DNA from: Mesorhizobium prunaredense
Lineage (GTDB): Bacteria; Pseudomonadota; Alphaproteobacteria; Rhizobiales; Rhizobiaceae
DNA: 64,000 nt
Reading direction: 5' to 3'
Assembly: GCF_900156895.1 (NCBI RefSeq)
Contig: NZ_FTPD01000003.1
Location: forward strand, 62,001 to 126,000
Shown here: positions 27,251-36,738 of the stretch, piece by piece
Position numbering within the stretch: position 1 is the stretch's first letter
How the letters are laid out: each line of letters begins with the position of its first letter
Made by a program: the position numbers and the translations under genes
The notes under the pieces: generated by a model
Told to the model about the DNA's origin: nothing
The model's database searches: none
Seen by the model: the letters and a program-made list of their open reading frames with translations, nothing else

Positions 27251-28045
27251 ATGCTTTATGTCCGCTCGCTGGCGTTCAACTTCGTCTTCTACGTCAATCT
27301 GATCGTCCAGATGATTCTCTGGACCCCGTACTATTTCTTCTCGCCGCGCCACCGCGCCTGGTTCGTGCCGAAATTCTGGTCACACACCAGCATGTGGCTC
27401 TATGACAAGATCGCCGGCACCAAAAGCGAGATCACCGGCCAGGAAAACCTGCCCGAGGGTTCATTCATCCTGGCGCCGAAGCACCAGTCCTTCTGGGACG
27501 CGATCGCCTTCTTCCCGTTCCTGCAAGATCCGATCTACATCCTCAAGCGGGAACTGACCTGGATCCCGTTCTTCGGCTGGTACATCCTGAAAATGCGGAT
27601 GATCCCGGTCGACCGCGGCAGCCGCTCGAAGGCGCTGAAAGCGGTGGTCGCCGCGACCAGGCAGGAGCTGGCGCGCAATCCCCGCCAGCTGATCATCTAT
27701 CCCGAGGGCACGCGCCGGGCGCCGGGCGACGAGCCGGCCTATAAATACGGCATCGTCGAGCTCTATACCCAGCTTGGCATTCCCGTGGTGCCGGTCGCCC
27801 ATGTCGCCGGCCTCTACTGGCCGCGCCGGAAATTCCTGCGCTATCCCGGCACGATCAAGGCGCGCTTCCTGCCGCCGATCCCGGCGGGGTTGGGCAAGGA
27901 GGAATTCATGGAACGGCTGATCGGCGAGACGGAAGCCGCCTGCGACCAGCTGCTCATCGAGGCGTCCCAGGCGCCAAACCCGCCGCCGATGCCGCCGACG
28001 GCGGTAAAGCGGCTGAGGGAACTTGGCTCCGATACCCCGGCCTGA
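27251..28045 (+). CDS. plsC: 1-acyl-sn-glycerol-3-phosphate acyltransferase
   Basis: A 264-residue inner-membrane enzyme that acylates lysophosphatidic acid to phosphatidic acid. The catalytic HX4D motif is HQSFWD near residue 80, and the glycerol-phosphate-binding motif is PEGTRR near residue 157. Two N-terminal hydrophobic segments anchor it. ATG 27251 is the natural start; the frame is open far upstream through the LysR gene. Confidence 0.9.
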   Translation: MLYVRSLAFNFVFYVNLIVQMILWTPYYFFSPRHRAWFVPKFWSHTSMWLYDKIAGTKSEITGQENLPEGSFILAPKHQSFWDAIAFFPFLQDPIYILKRELTWIPFFGWYILKMRMIPVDRGSRSKALKAVVAATRQELARNPRQLIIYPEGTRRAPGDEPAYKYGIVELYTQLGIPVVPVAHVAGLYWPRRKFLRYPGTIKARFLPPIPAGLGKEEFMERLIGETEAACDQLLIEASQAPNPPPMPPTAVKRLRELGSDTPA

Positions 28046-28072
28046 ACCATCTGCTTGGTCGGCACTATCCCC

Positions 28073-28690
28073 CTAGGGAATCACAGCCAGCGCCGTTGTC
28101 AAAACCAGTGTTGCCGCGAACGTCAGATTGATGATCCGCGAGGCCAGCGGTTTGCGCAGGAAGCGCGCAAACGCTGCCCCGGCGAGAAGCCACAGGACAT
28201 GGATGGCGACGATCATCGAAGCGAGGACCGCCAGCTTGAGCCCTGCATCGAGCTCACCGGCGGACGACGTGCCGCCGAATACGGCGGCAATCGCCACATA
28301 GGCTTTCGGGTTGGCGACGGCCAGAAGAAACCCGCCGAGGAATGTGGGACGCGCCGCCCCGCCGGTACGCGCTGCCAGAGGCGGGGCCGTTGCTATCTTG
28401 AAGGCGAGGTAGAGGATGTAGGCTGCGGATGCCACCGCCAGGAGCGGTGTGAGCTTCGGCACTGAGGCGAGCATGGCCGTAATGCCCGTCGCGACGACCA
28501 AAAGCACGGCGACCGTACCAAGAATGATGCCCGAGGCGTAGCGGAGCGAATCGCGCAGGCCGAAGGCGGCGCCAACGGCGGTGACGCTTATCGTCGCCGG
28601 CCCCGGACTGCCCATCACGACCGCAGATGCCAGCACAAGTGCGAGCAATTGCTGCCATAGTTCCGGATGGGAAAAGACCTGTTCGGCCAT
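28073..28690 (-). CDS. LysE-family amino-acid exporter
   Basis: A 205-residue protein with six predicted membrane segments and the LysE/RhtB motif SPGPATISVTAVGAAFGLRDSLRYASGIILG near the N-terminus, plus NPKAYVAIAAVFGG in the middle. It probably exports an amino acid or derivative. The start ATG 28690 gives MAEQVFSHPELW. The frame of the broken aldo/keto reductase upstream runs on through most of this gene in another phase. Confidence 0.85.
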   Translation of the reverse strand: MAEQVFSHPELWQQLLALVLASAVVMGSPGPATISVTAVGAAFGLRDSLRYASGIILGTVAVLLVVATGITAMLASVPKLTPLLAVASAAYILYLAFKIATAPPLAARTGGAARPTFLGGFLLAVANPKAYVAIAAVFGGTSSAGELDAGLKLAVLASMIVAIHVLWLLAGAAFARFLRKPLASRIINLTFAATLVLTTALAVIP

Positions 28691-28737
28691 CTGTATACCA
28701 GTATCCAGGCGCGATGCCGGCAATGGTATGGCAGGGC

Positions 28738-29429
28738 ACCTCGCCAAGGGGTTTTTGAGCGGCAAGTACCGCAGCGAAGCCGATCTCGGCAAAAGCGCGC
28801 GTGATGACGCCGATATCCTCCGCCATGCACAGATCGCGCAGCGGCCCATCGAAGGAGGCGCGATCGTAGAGATTGTACTCCGGCTGCAGCACCGCATAGT
28901 GCGGCAGGCCCCGCAAGCTTGCTACATCGAGCGCGGCGCGCAACTGGCCGGCATCGAGATTGGAGGCGCCGACGTTGCGGATCTTGCCTTTGTCGAGCAG
29001 CTTTTGGTAGGCGCCGAGCGTTTCCTCGTAGGGGGTGGCCGGGTCCGGCCAGTGCGACAGATAGAGATCGACGACATCGGTCTGCAGCCGCTTCAGCGAC
29101 GCATCGATGGCCTTTTCGATATAGGCCGCGGAGAGATCTTTCCTGCCCTGCCCCATGTCCGACCCGACCTTGGTGATCACCACGACCTTGTCGCGGTTGC
29201 CGCGGCTCTTCATCCATTTGCCGATGATCGTTTCGGATTCGCCGCCCTTGTTGCCGGGAACCCAGCGCGAATAGGCATCGGCGGTGTCGATGGCGTTGAG
29301 GCCGGCGCCGACGAACCGGTCGAGCAGGTCGAAAGAGGTTTTCTCGTCGGCGGTCCAGCCGAAGACATTGCCGCCCAGAACCAGCGGCGCGATGGACAGG
29401 TCGGTTTGACCGAGACGACGTTTCTGCAA
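28738..29429 (-). pseudogene. Aldo/keto reductase, truncated, with internal 60-base inversion
   Basis: From a TTG start at 29429 (GGAG seven bases upstream) about 208 residues are a good aldo/keto reductase. The catalytic D/Y (DTADAY), K (VITKVG) and H (LSHWPD) are present. After MAEDIGVIT the homology stops. The expected next segment is instead encoded on the plus strand at about 28738-28801 (LAKGFLSGKYRSEADLGKSAR), so that piece is inverted. The last 100 or so residues of the barrel are missing, and the minus frame runs out of phase into the LysE gene as far as 28254. The protein is very probably inactive. Confidence 0.75.
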
Positions 29430-29594
29430 GACTGATCTCCGTGGGGAATGGAAAGGAGCGGGCGAAAAGCCCTCGCTTACCTAGGTCTCACCGCGCCGAG
29501 GTCAAAGGCCTGGCCGTTCTTTCCGACGGGCCAGTGCTTCACAAGGGCGCGATCCGGGGGCGCGATCCGCCGCGTTCGACGTTCCAGCCGATGT

Positions 29595-30563
29595 CTACTG
29601 GCTCTGGCGCCGGTATTCACCAGGCGGCAGTCCGACCACGCGGTTGAAAAGCCGGCTGAATGAGGCCGTATCCCGGTATCCGACCTGGTAACATATTTCC
29701 GCAATACCGAGTTTAGTGCTTTCAAGAAGTGTTTTCGCGGCCTCAAGGCGCCGGTCCTGGATCCATCGGCCGGGAGTGGTGTGCAATTCATCGGAAAACC
29801 GGCGCGCAAGCGTTCGCGGCGACAGACCGAGTTGCGCACCAAGGAAGGCAAGGTCGAGCGCTCCGAGCTGTTTTCTGGACATCGTTTCGAGCCGGTCGCG
29901 GAACGGCTCTTGCGAAGGCAGCAGATCGGTAAGCGGAAACTCATAGGGTGTCTGGATCTGCCGCGACGGCGGCAACACCAGCAATTTGCGAACCAGACGC
30001 TCCTCCCTGGCGAAGCCAAGATCCCGCAGAAGCGCCTTGCCGAGTTCCAGGCCTGAAAAACCGCCGCCGCAAGTATAGATCCGTCCGTCCCGGATCAGCA
30101 CACGTGAAGCGTCCCAACGCACCTTCGGAAAGCGACGCTGGGCATCGGTCTTCAGCCACCAGGAGATCGTCGCGCGCTTTCGGTCGAGAAGACCGGCGTC
30201 TCCCAGGAAGTAACCGGCCCCGCAATGCGCGGCGATGATGGCGCCGTCGCGTTGCGCACTTGCGATAAGCGGCGCGGCGTGGCGGCTCTCTTCCTCCAGC
30301 GCGGCAACAAGCTCCGGGATTTGCATGCCGGGCATGGCCAGCAGGACCAGCAGGTCCATGCGCTGCGAGGGTTCGCGTCTGGTGTGAAAGGCGATTCCAG
30401 GCGTCGTCGTGGCGTTGGCCTGCCGTGCCACGAATTCGAAGGAAATCGCCGGCGCGCCGCGAATGGTGTTTACCAGCTCGAACATTTCGACAAGCGTCGC
30501 GGCGACAGCAGAATAGAAGGTCGACGGCAGCCAGATCACGGCGTGGACGGGACGATTGTCCAA
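29595..30563 (-). CDS. GlxA-family regulator (DJ-1/PfpI domain plus AraC HTH)
   Basis: A 322-residue protein. Residues about 5-180 form a DJ-1/PfpI-like domain, with a Cys at the elbow position (AAHCGAGYFLGDAG). Residues about 215-318 form an AraC-type double HTH (LSPRTLARRFSDELHTTPGRWIQDRRLEAAKTLLE and ICYQVGYRDTASFSRLFNRVVGLPP). Relatives regulate catabolism of betaines, carnitine or amino acids. It is divergent from a quinone-oxidoreductase-like gene, a plausible target. Confidence 0.88.
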   Translation of the reverse strand: MDNRPVHAVIWLPSTFYSAVAATLVEMFELVNTIRGAPAISFEFVARQANATTTPGIAFHTRREPSQRMDLLVLLAMPGMQIPELVAALEEESRHAAPLIASAQRDGAIIAAHCGAGYFLGDAGLLDRKRATISWWLKTDAQRRFPKVRWDASRVLIRDGRIYTCGGGFSGLELGKALLRDLGFAREERLVRKLLVLPPSRQIQTPYEFPLTDLLPSQEPFRDRLETMSRKQLGALDLAFLGAQLGLSPRTLARRFSDELHTTPGRWIQDRRLEAAKTLLESTKLGIAEICYQVGYRDTASFSRLFNRVVGLPPGEYRRQSQ

Positions 30564-30733
30564 GATGGCTCCTTTGAACAGCTATGGCAAGTTTAGCACA
30601 TAGATTGTCAAATCTGCCAATTTCCGATTTTTGCCAGCGGCCTTAGGTTCCGCGACGCCGATGAAAACGCCGGTGCCTGCGATCTGGCCGCGTCCGGATT
30701 GCATGGCCAGATCGCCCTTTATTGGAGACCACC

Positions 30734-31714
30734 ATGAAAGCAGTTGTATTCGACGCAATCGGCTCGCCGCAGGACGTGCTCTATCTCGGCGACGTGCCCA
30801 TGCCGCGAATCGGCGACGGTGAGGTGCTGCTCAGGATGGTCTCCGCCTCGATCAACCCTGGCGACTTTCTGTTCATCCAAAACCTCTATCCCGAACCGAA
30901 GAAGCCGCATTTCCCCCGCCAGATCGCCGGAAACCATGGCGCCGGCATTGTCGAGGCCGTGGGCGCGAACGTCGGCTTGAAACCGGGCACACTTGTCGCA
31001 TTCAGCTACTACGACAGCTGGGCAGAATATGCGGCCGTTCCGGCCGCTTGGCTGATCCCGCTGCCCGCCGGCTATCCGGTCGAACGCGCCGGGCAGATGG
31101 TGAACCCCATCACCGCCTGGGACCTGCTGGCGGATTCCCGTGTGCAGCCTGGGCAGTGGCTGGCCGTCACGGCCGGCTATTCATCGGTTTCGACGATGGT
31201 GATGCAGTTCGCCCAACGGCGCGGCATCAACGTGATTGCGCTCGTGCGACGATCTCGCGACAGGCTGGACCTGAAGGGGCTTGGTGCCACCGCTATCCTC
31301 GATCTGTCGGGTTTGAAGGTCGGCATCAGGGAAGCGGTCATGGACATGACCGGCGGCGCCGGGCTGAACGGGATCATCGATAATGTCGGCGGACCCGTCA
31401 GTGGCGAATTGATCCGCACCCTGGCGATGGGCGGGCAGATGATCATCAATGGCGGCATGAGCACAGAGCGTTTCGAACTGCACAATTTCGACGTGCTGCT
31501 GAGCGGCCTCGAGATCAGGGCAAATATCTATCGCTACTTCTTTTCGCCGCCTGTCGAAGCCGACCGGCCAGTGTTGCGCGAGATTGTCGACATCTTCGGC
31601 CAACCCGATTTCCATGTCCCTGTCGGCGGCATCCATCCGCTGGCGGAGTTCGAGCTCGCCGTGACAAACAGCCTGGATCGCGCCGATCTCGGAAAGCAGA
31701 TTTTCGGGATGTAA
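30734..31714 (+). CDS. Zinc-independent alcohol dehydrogenase / NADPH:quinone oxidoreductase (MDR family)
   Basis: A 326-residue medium-chain reductase: GroES-like N-terminus (about 1-120, VSASINPGDFLFIQ) and Rossmann C-terminus (about 120-320). The nucleotide-binding region is altered to VTAGYSSVSTMVMQFAQRRG instead of a clear GxGxxG. Structural zinc cysteines are absent. It may be an NADPH-dependent quinone or enone reductase. ATG 30734 is preferred because GGAG lies 7 bases upstream. Confidence 0.8.
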   Translation: MKAVVFDAIGSPQDVLYLGDVPMPRIGDGEVLLRMVSASINPGDFLFIQNLYPEPKKPHFPRQIAGNHGAGIVEAVGANVGLKPGTLVAFSYYDSWAEYAAVPAAWLIPLPAGYPVERAGQMVNPITAWDLLADSRVQPGQWLAVTAGYSSVSTMVMQFAQRRGINVIALVRRSRDRLDLKGLGATAILDLSGLKVGIREAVMDMTGGAGLNGIIDNVGGPVSGELIRTLAMGGQMIINGGMSTERFELHNFDVLLSGLEIRANIYRYFFSPPVEADRPVLREIVDIFGQPDFHVPVGGIHPLAEFELAVTNSLDRADLGKQIFGM

Positions 31715-31720
31715 CCCGGA

Positions 31721-31765
31721 CCATGATCCCGAACCGAAGGGTAAGCGACGGTTTTCGGGATCATG
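31721..31765. repeat. Palindromic intergenic repeat, long-arm GATC type
   Basis: Thirteen-base arms CCATGATCCCGAA and TTCGGGATCATGG enclose a short loop. It begins six bases after the oxidoreductase stop and lies between convergent genes. It is a variant of the lysA-distal copy and shares the CCGAAGGGT insert with the copy after accA. Confidence 0.8.
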
Positions 31766-31790
31766 GTCAAACAACGAAAGAAGATCACGA

Positions 31791-32315
31791 TCAGATCCGT
31801 TTCGCTACCTCTTCCAGCCAATGGTCGCGGATGCCCAGCGCTTCGAGGTGCTCCAGCGTGCTGAGCACGTAGTCCTCATTCTTTCCCGACTGGCCAACGG
31901 CGCCGCGAACGACGCTCGCCGCATCGGCAGCATCGAGCGCGCCGGCATATTGCTCGTGGGCGCGATCGACGACATAGGCGACCGCCAAGACCCTCTCGCC
32001 GTTCGTAGCGTCATTGTCGAGGCGAATGCTAAGCATGCGCTCTAGATAGACATTGGTGACCAGCTCGCGCTCGCGCAGATAAGTGATGACCTCGTTGCGC
32101 AGATCGCCGGGGACGCGGAAAGCCAGCCCGATGCAGGAGCCGCCACGGTCGAGGCCGAGCACCAGGCCGGGCCGTTCGCGCGTGCCGCGATGCACGAAGG
32201 AGTAGACGCACAGCGAGCGGCGGTAGCCATGGAGGCGGGCCCGCCGCGTCTCGACATGCGCAAATCCCGGCCTCCAGATCAGCGAGCCGTAGCCAAAAAC
32301 CCAAAAATCGCCCAT
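31791..32315 (-). CDS. Gamma-glutamylcyclotransferase (ChaC-like)
   Basis: A 174-residue protein with the family opening GDFWVFGYGSLIWRPGF, where YGSL binds the gamma-glutamyl group. Later blocks are GLVLGLDRGGSCIGLAFRV and YLERMLSIRL. ChaC-type enzymes split glutathione to 5-oxoproline and Cys-Gly in the cytosol. The start ATG 32315 is preferred; the upstream ATG at 32363 adds an unconserved leader. It is divergent from a DUF2125 gene. Confidence 0.85.
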   Translation of the reverse strand: MGDFWVFGYGSLIWRPGFAHVETRRARLHGYRRSLCVYSFVHRGTRERPGLVLGLDRGGSCIGLAFRVPGDLRNEVITYLRERELVTNVYLERMLSIRLDNDATNGERVLAVAYVVDRAHEQYAGALDAADAASVVRGAVGQSGKNEDYVLSTLEHLEALGIRDHWLEEVAKRI

Positions 32316-32435
32316 ATCGCCAAGCCTGGTTGCAGCACCGCACTGGAATCGGTGTTTTTTCAATCCGTCTCCGTCTACCCGATCTTGCCGGAAACGACAG
32401 TCCCCTCTGCAACACGCGCCAACGAGAGCCGCAGC

Positions 32436-33434
32436 ATGACGTCAAATGACGAACGCCCGCCGAATTTTCTCCGCCGGCTGTTCTGGCTCGGCGTTTTCAT
32501 CGTCGTGCTGTTCGGCCTCTACAGCGCCGGCTGGTTCTACCTGGCAGACAAGGTCAAGAGCGAAGCCGGCAAAGCGGTGGCCGACCTCAACGGCAATGGC
32601 ATCGAGGCGGACTGCGCCAATCTCACGGTCAGCGGCTATCCCTCGAGCTTCGCCATTTCCTGCGACAGCCTGGCTTATCAGGACGACACCAGGAACGTCG
32701 CCGCCTCGCTCGGCAGCCTCAAAGCAGTCACGCACATCACCCAGATCCTGTCACCTGGCGCCGACCTGCGCGGGCCGCTCAGGACCTCCGTGCCGGGGAT
32801 GGCGCCGCTGTGGATCGACTGGGACAATCTGCGAGCGAACGTCAAACTATCCTGGCCCCTGCCCCGGCGCGTTTCACTGGAGGCCGCGGGCCTGTCAGCC
32901 CAGACCGATCCGGCGGATGGCACAGACCCGGTCGAGCTGTTCAGCGCCGGGACAGCGGCCGGACAACTGCGTCCGAACGGCCAGGACATCGACTATGCCG
33001 GGAGTTTCACCAATCTCGAAATCGAACCGGATGCCATCGATGGGCGCGTGCTGCCGCCGCTCGACGGCGGCGGCGACGTGACGCTGAAGAACGGCGTGGC
33101 GCTGATCAAGACACAAACAGAGAGCCTGCGCGGCCAGGCGGTGGATATCGGCAAGCTCGATCTGTCGTCGGGAAGCGCGGGCGTCACCGTTTCCGGACCG
33201 GTTTCGGTCGATGCCGACGGGCTGATCGACGCCGACCTGATGATCAGGATCAGCGATCCGAAGGCGGTGGCGGAAATCCTCGGCAAAGCCATTCCCGAGC
33301 AGAAGAGCCAGATCAAAACAGGCTTTGCCGGGCTGGCGCTGCTTGGCAACGAACCGTCGATGCCGCTCAAGATCGTCAAGGGCAAGGCCTCGCTCGGTTT
33401 TATCCCGCTGGGCAGGATCGAGCCGGTCGATTAG
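32436..33434 (+). CDS. DUF2125 domain-containing protein
   Basis: A 332-residue protein with an N-terminal membrane anchor (about 15-37, LFWLGVFIVVLFGLYSAGWFYL) and a long periplasmic beta-rich domain. It is a common alphaproteobacterial family of unknown function with weak resemblance to AsmA-type envelope proteins. The start ATG 32436 gives MTSNDERPP. A degenerate palindromic repeat follows its stop. Confidence 0.82.
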   Translation: MTSNDERPPNFLRRLFWLGVFIVVLFGLYSAGWFYLADKVKSEAGKAVADLNGNGIEADCANLTVSGYPSSFAISCDSLAYQDDTRNVAASLGSLKAVTHITQILSPGADLRGPLRTSVPGMAPLWIDWDNLRANVKLSWPLPRRVSLEAAGLSAQTDPADGTDPVELFSAGTAAGQLRPNGQDIDYAGSFTNLEIEPDAIDGRVLPPLDGGGDVTLKNGVALIKTQTESLRGQAVDIGKLDLSSGSAGVTVSGPVSVDADGLIDADLMIRISDPKAVAEILGKAIPEQKSQIKTGFAGLALLGNEPSMPLKIVKGKASLGFIPLGRIEPVD

Positions 33435-33435
33435 G

Positions 33436-33475
33436 CGATGATTGCGAACCTCCAGTTCGGAAAGACCATGGCCAA
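33436..33475. repeat. Degenerate palindromic repeat after the DUF2125 gene
   Basis: GATGATTGCGAA and TTCGGAAAGACCATGG, followed by CCAAACA, match the GATC-arm family with several substitutions. It lies between two same-strand genes. Assigned by comparison with the better copies in this window. Confidence 0.5.
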
Positions 33476-33487
33476 ACAGGAAGATAG

Positions 33488-34414
33488 ATGAACCGCCCGG
33501 TGAAGCTCCTGAGTGTTGGCGCGCTGACGCTCGATACGATCCTTCGCGTCGATACGCTTCCGGCGCGTCAGGGCAAGTTCATCGCGTCCGACGGCGTCCA
33601 GATCGCCTCGGGCATGGCTTCGAGCGCTGCCTGCGCCGCACGCCGCCTCGGCGCGGACGTATCGCTGTGGGCGAGCGCGGGAGACGACCTCGTCGGCGAT
33701 CAGCTGGTCGCCGGCATTGAGGCCGAAGGCGTCGATTGCAGCTTTGTCCGGCGCGTCGCCGGCGCGCGGTCGGCACTGTCGGCCATCCTGGTCGACACGC
33801 ATGGCGAGCGCATTATTGTTCCGTTCTATGACAAGCTCGCCCAGGCCGACCCCGAAGCGCTCCCCACTCAGGATCTCGCCGCATTCGACGCCGTCCTGGT
33901 CGACGTGCGCTGGCCGGGCGCGGCAGCTCTGGCCCTGACGGCGGCGCGCGCAATCGGCCGTCCAGCCATACTCGATGCCGACACCGCGCCACGGGATGCG
34001 CTGGAACGGCTGTTTCCGCTCGCCTCGCACATCGTTGCGTCGGAGCCGGCGGCGTTCATCCTCTGCGGTGACGAGCAAGGCCCGCAGGAGGCCTGTGCAG
34101 CGCTGGCCAGACGCACCGATGCATTCGTAGCGGTGACAGGCGGCGCAGCGGGAAGCTGGTGGTTCGACCGCTCGGTGGCGTCGGTGCGCCACGTCGCGGC
34201 GCCAAGGATCAAGGCAGTGGACACGCTTGCCGCCGGCGACGTGTTTCACGGCGCCTTTGCCGTCGGGCTGGCCGAGGCCATGCCGATCGAACGGACATTG
34301 CGCTTTGCCAGCGCCGCCGCCGCGCTCAAATGCCTGCGCTTCGGCGGCAGGCTGGGCGCGCCGGACAGGGCCGAGACACTGGCGATGATGGCGGCTCACT
34401 GGCCGGCGGACTGA
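33488..34414 (+). CDS. PfkB-family sugar kinase
   Basis: A 308-residue ribokinase-fold enzyme. The N-terminal GALTLDTILRVDTLP opens the fold, and the C-terminal signature DTLAAGDVFHGAFAVGLAEA holds the catalytic Asp. The usual DTxGAGD reads DTLAAGD here, a mild variation. The ATP site (VAVTGGAAGSWWF) is intact. The substrate cannot be told from sequence, and no sugar-uptake genes are adjacent. Confidence 0.85.
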   Translation: MNRPVKLLSVGALTLDTILRVDTLPARQGKFIASDGVQIASGMASSAACAARRLGADVSLWASAGDDLVGDQLVAGIEAEGVDCSFVRRVAGARSALSAILVDTHGERIIVPFYDKLAQADPEALPTQDLAAFDAVLVDVRWPGAAALALTAARAIGRPAILDADTAPRDALERLFPLASHIVASEPAAFILCGDEQGPQEACAALARRTDAFVAVTGGAAGSWWFDRSVASVRHVAAPRIKAVDTLAAGDVFHGAFAVGLAEAMPIERTLRFASAAAALKCLRFGGRLGAPDRAETLAMMAAHWPAD

Positions 34415-34435
34415 CGGCCGGGCGGTCGAGACAGG

Positions 34436-35371
34436 CTACTGCTTGGCCGGGTGCTCGACTGCCTGCCGACCAAAGTCCGGCACGTCGATGTCCTGGCCGG
34501 CCTCGATGATCGAGCGGCGGACGGCGCGGGTGCGGGTGAACAGGTCGAACAGCTTTTCGCCGTCGCCCCAGCGGATCGCCCGCTGCAGCGAGGCCAGATC
34601 CTCCGAGAACCGTGCCAGCATTTCGAGGATGGCATCCTTGTTGTGCAGGCAGACGTCCCGCCACATCGTCGGATCGGACGCGGCAAGGCGCGTGAAGTCG
34701 CGAAAGCCGGAGGCCGAATATTTGATGACCTCCGACTTGGTCACCGACTCCAGATCGTCGGCGGTGCCGACGATGTTGTAGGCGATGATGTGCGGCAGGT
34801 GCGAGACGATGGCCAATGTCATGTCGTGATGCTGGGGATCCATCGTGTCGATGTTGGAGCCGCAGCGGCGCCAGAATTCCGAGAGCCCTTCCAGCGCCTC
34901 GGCGTCGGTGCCGGGTAGCGGCGTGAAGATGCACCAGCGGTTTTCGAACAGTTCGGCAAAGCCGGCGTCCGGACCCGATTTTTCAGTGCCGGCCAGTGGA
35001 TGGCCGGGAATGAAATGCACGCCGGCAGGCACATGCGGCTGCATCTGCGCGATGACCGACGCCTTGGTCGAGCCGACATCGGTGAGGATGGCGCCCTGCT
35101 TCAGCGCCGGTGCGATTTCCTCGGCGACCTCGCCCGAAGAACCGACCGGCACCGAAACGATGACCAGGTCGGCATCGCCGACCGCCTCTTTCGCATCCGT
35201 CGTGTAGGAGGAGCCGAGGCCGAGTTCCCGCGCCCGCGCCAGCGTCGTTTCGCTGCGCGTCGAGATGGCGACGTGACCGGCAAGGCCTTCGCGATGGATT
35301 ACGCGGGCCAGCGACGAGCCGATCAGGCCGATGCCGACCAGCGCGATCTTTTCGAACATCGGTGATGTCAT
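34436..35371 (-). CDS. tyrC: Prephenate / cyclohexadienyl dehydrogenase
   Basis: A 311-residue NAD(P)-dependent dehydrogenase of tyrosine synthesis. The Rossmann motif is GIGLIGSSLA near residue 13, the catalytic region GHPLAGTEKSGPDAG near 125 and SHLPHIIAYNIV near 190. There is no ACT domain. It begins seven bases after hisC, so the two aromatic-pathway genes form an operon; HisC-type aminotransferases can also transaminate aromatic precursors. Confidence 0.92.
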   Translation of the reverse strand: MTSPMFEKIALVGIGLIGSSLARVIHREGLAGHVAISTRSETTLARARELGLGSSYTTDAKEAVGDADLVIVSVPVGSSGEVAEEIAPALKQGAILTDVGSTKASVIAQMQPHVPAGVHFIPGHPLAGTEKSGPDAGFAELFENRWCIFTPLPGTDAEALEGLSEFWRRCGSNIDTMDPQHHDMTLAIVSHLPHIIAYNIVGTADDLESVTKSEVIKYSASGFRDFTRLAASDPTMWRDVCLHNKDAILEMLARFSEDLASLQRAIRWGDGEKLFDLFTRTRAVRRSIIEAGQDIDVPDFGRQAVEHPAKQ

Positions 35372-35377
35372 GGTGTT

Positions 35378-36487
35378 CTAGCTTTTCAGAAATGTCGCGA
35401 GGGCGGCGACAACGCCGCGATTGGCCTCTTCGGTGCCGATGCTCATGCGCAACGCATTCGGAAAGCCGTAGCCGGAAACGCGCCGCAATATGTAGCCGCG
35501 CGCACAGAGGTAATCGTCGGCAGCAGCCGCCGAATGTTTTTTGTCCTCGGGAAAGTGGATGAGGACGAAATTGCCGACGCTCGGCGTCACCCGCAGTCCG
35601 AGCTTGGTCAACTCCTCACTCACCCAGGTCAACCAGGTCTCATTATGCGCCACGCTGCGCTCGACATGGGCGCGGTCGCGGATCGCGGCAATGCCGGCCT
35701 CGATCGCCGTCGCGTTGACGTTGAAGGGACCCCGCACGCGGTTGATCGCATCGATGACATGCATCGGCGCGTACATCCAGCCGATCCGCGCACCGCCGAG
35801 GCCGAGCTTGGAGAAGGTGCGGGTCATGACCACGTTTTCCACACCAGCCACCAGTTCGACGCCGGCTTCATAGTCGTTGCGGCGGACATATTCGGCATAG
35901 GCTGCATCAAGCACCACAAGCACGTTTCGAGGCAAGCCTTCATGCAGGCGGCGAACCTCCTGGAACGGCAAATAGGTGCCGGTCGGATTGTTGGGATTGG
36001 CGAGGAAAATGATCCTGGTACGCGGCGTCACCGCAGCAAGGATCGCATCAACGTCGGCACGCTCATTGGTTTCCTTGACCGAGACCGGGACAGCACCTGC
36101 CGACTGGATGTAGATCTTGTAGACCATGAAGCCGTGTTCGGTGATCACAGCCTCATCGCCGGGCGCGAGATAGGTCTGTGCAAGCAGGCCGAGAATCTCG
36201 TCGGAACCATTGGAACAGACGATGTTCGCCGGGTTGAGGCCATGCACCTCGGCAATTGCCTCCCGCAGGCGCCTGGCGGTGCCGTCGGGATATATGTCGA
36301 GCTTGGCCGCGACGTCGCGCGCGGCTTCTATCGCCTTCGGCGAGGGGCCGAGCGGGTTCTCGTTCGACGACAATTTATGGACCTTGGCAACGCCGGCCGG
36401 CGCCGTGCTTTTGCCCGGCACATAGGCTTCGATCTCCATGATCCCCGGGCGGGGCGTTGGACGTGCCTGATCCGATGCCTGGTTCAT
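35378..36487 (-). CDS. hisC: Histidinol-phosphate aminotransferase
   Basis: A 369-residue class I/II aminotransferase. The PLP lysine lies in [16 protein letters not shown]; other blocks are [22 protein letters not shown] and DAAYAEYV. Pairing with tyrC suggests it also serves phenylalanine and tyrosine synthesis. The start ATG 36487 gives [10 protein letters not shown]. It is divergent from the riboswitch-controlled metX. Confidence 0.92.
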   Translation of the reverse strand: MNQASDQARPTPRPGIMEIEAYVPGKSTAPAGVAKVHKLSSNENPLGPSPKAIEAARDVAAKLDIYPDGTARRLREAIAEVHGLNPANIVCSNGSDEILGLLAQTYLAPGDEAVITEHGFMVYKIYIQSAGAVPVSVKETNERADVDAILAAVTPRTRIIFLANPNNPTGTYLPFQEVRRLHEGLPRNVLVVLDAAYAEYVRRNDYEAGVELVAGVENVVMTRTFSKLGLGGARIGWMYAPMHVIDAINRVRGPFNVNATAIEAGIAAIRDRAHVERSVAHNETWLTWVSEELTKLGLRVTPSVGNFVLIHFPEDKKHSAAAADDYLCARGYILRRVSGYGFPNALRMSIGTEEANRGVVAALATFLKS

Positions 36488-36667
36488 ATTGCAAAAATCC
36501 GTCGAGAACGCTTCCGCCGCTCCAACGCGATGCGAATTTCGGATCCGCCACACTTGAAGCCGCCGCGGAAATACAAGCCGTGGCCTGGAATGTCGAGAGG
36601 CGGCAATGATCGGTGCGCGACTGGCCGTTGACGCCGAGGCGCGCCGGTCCTAGAAGAAAGGCGAAAT

Positions 36668-36722
36668 CCCGTGGTGATTTGGCCGGTCGGCTTGCAGCCA
36701 CGTTAAACAACTCGCTAAAGGG
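36668..36722 (+). ncRNA. SAM-II riboswitch controlling metX
   Basis: The leader carries the compact SAM-II aptamer: GTGGTGATTTGGCCG at 36671-36685, CTTGCAGCCACGTTAAACAA at 36691-36710 and CGCTAAAGG at 36713-36721. The first stem pairs GTGG with CCAC, and the TTAAA and GCTAAA strands form the H-type pseudoknot. SAM-II is the alphaproteobacterial S-adenosylmethionine sensor, typically upstream of metA/metX. An intrinsic terminator 17 bases downstream points to transcriptional shut-off when SAM is high. Confidence 0.9.
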
Positions 36723-36738
36723 CCGTTTGCATCCTGTA

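Noticed and set aside
28254..28690. C-terminal part of the long aldo/keto reductase reading frame
   Set aside because: These codons are out-of-phase translation of the LysE exporter gene and have no reductase homology.
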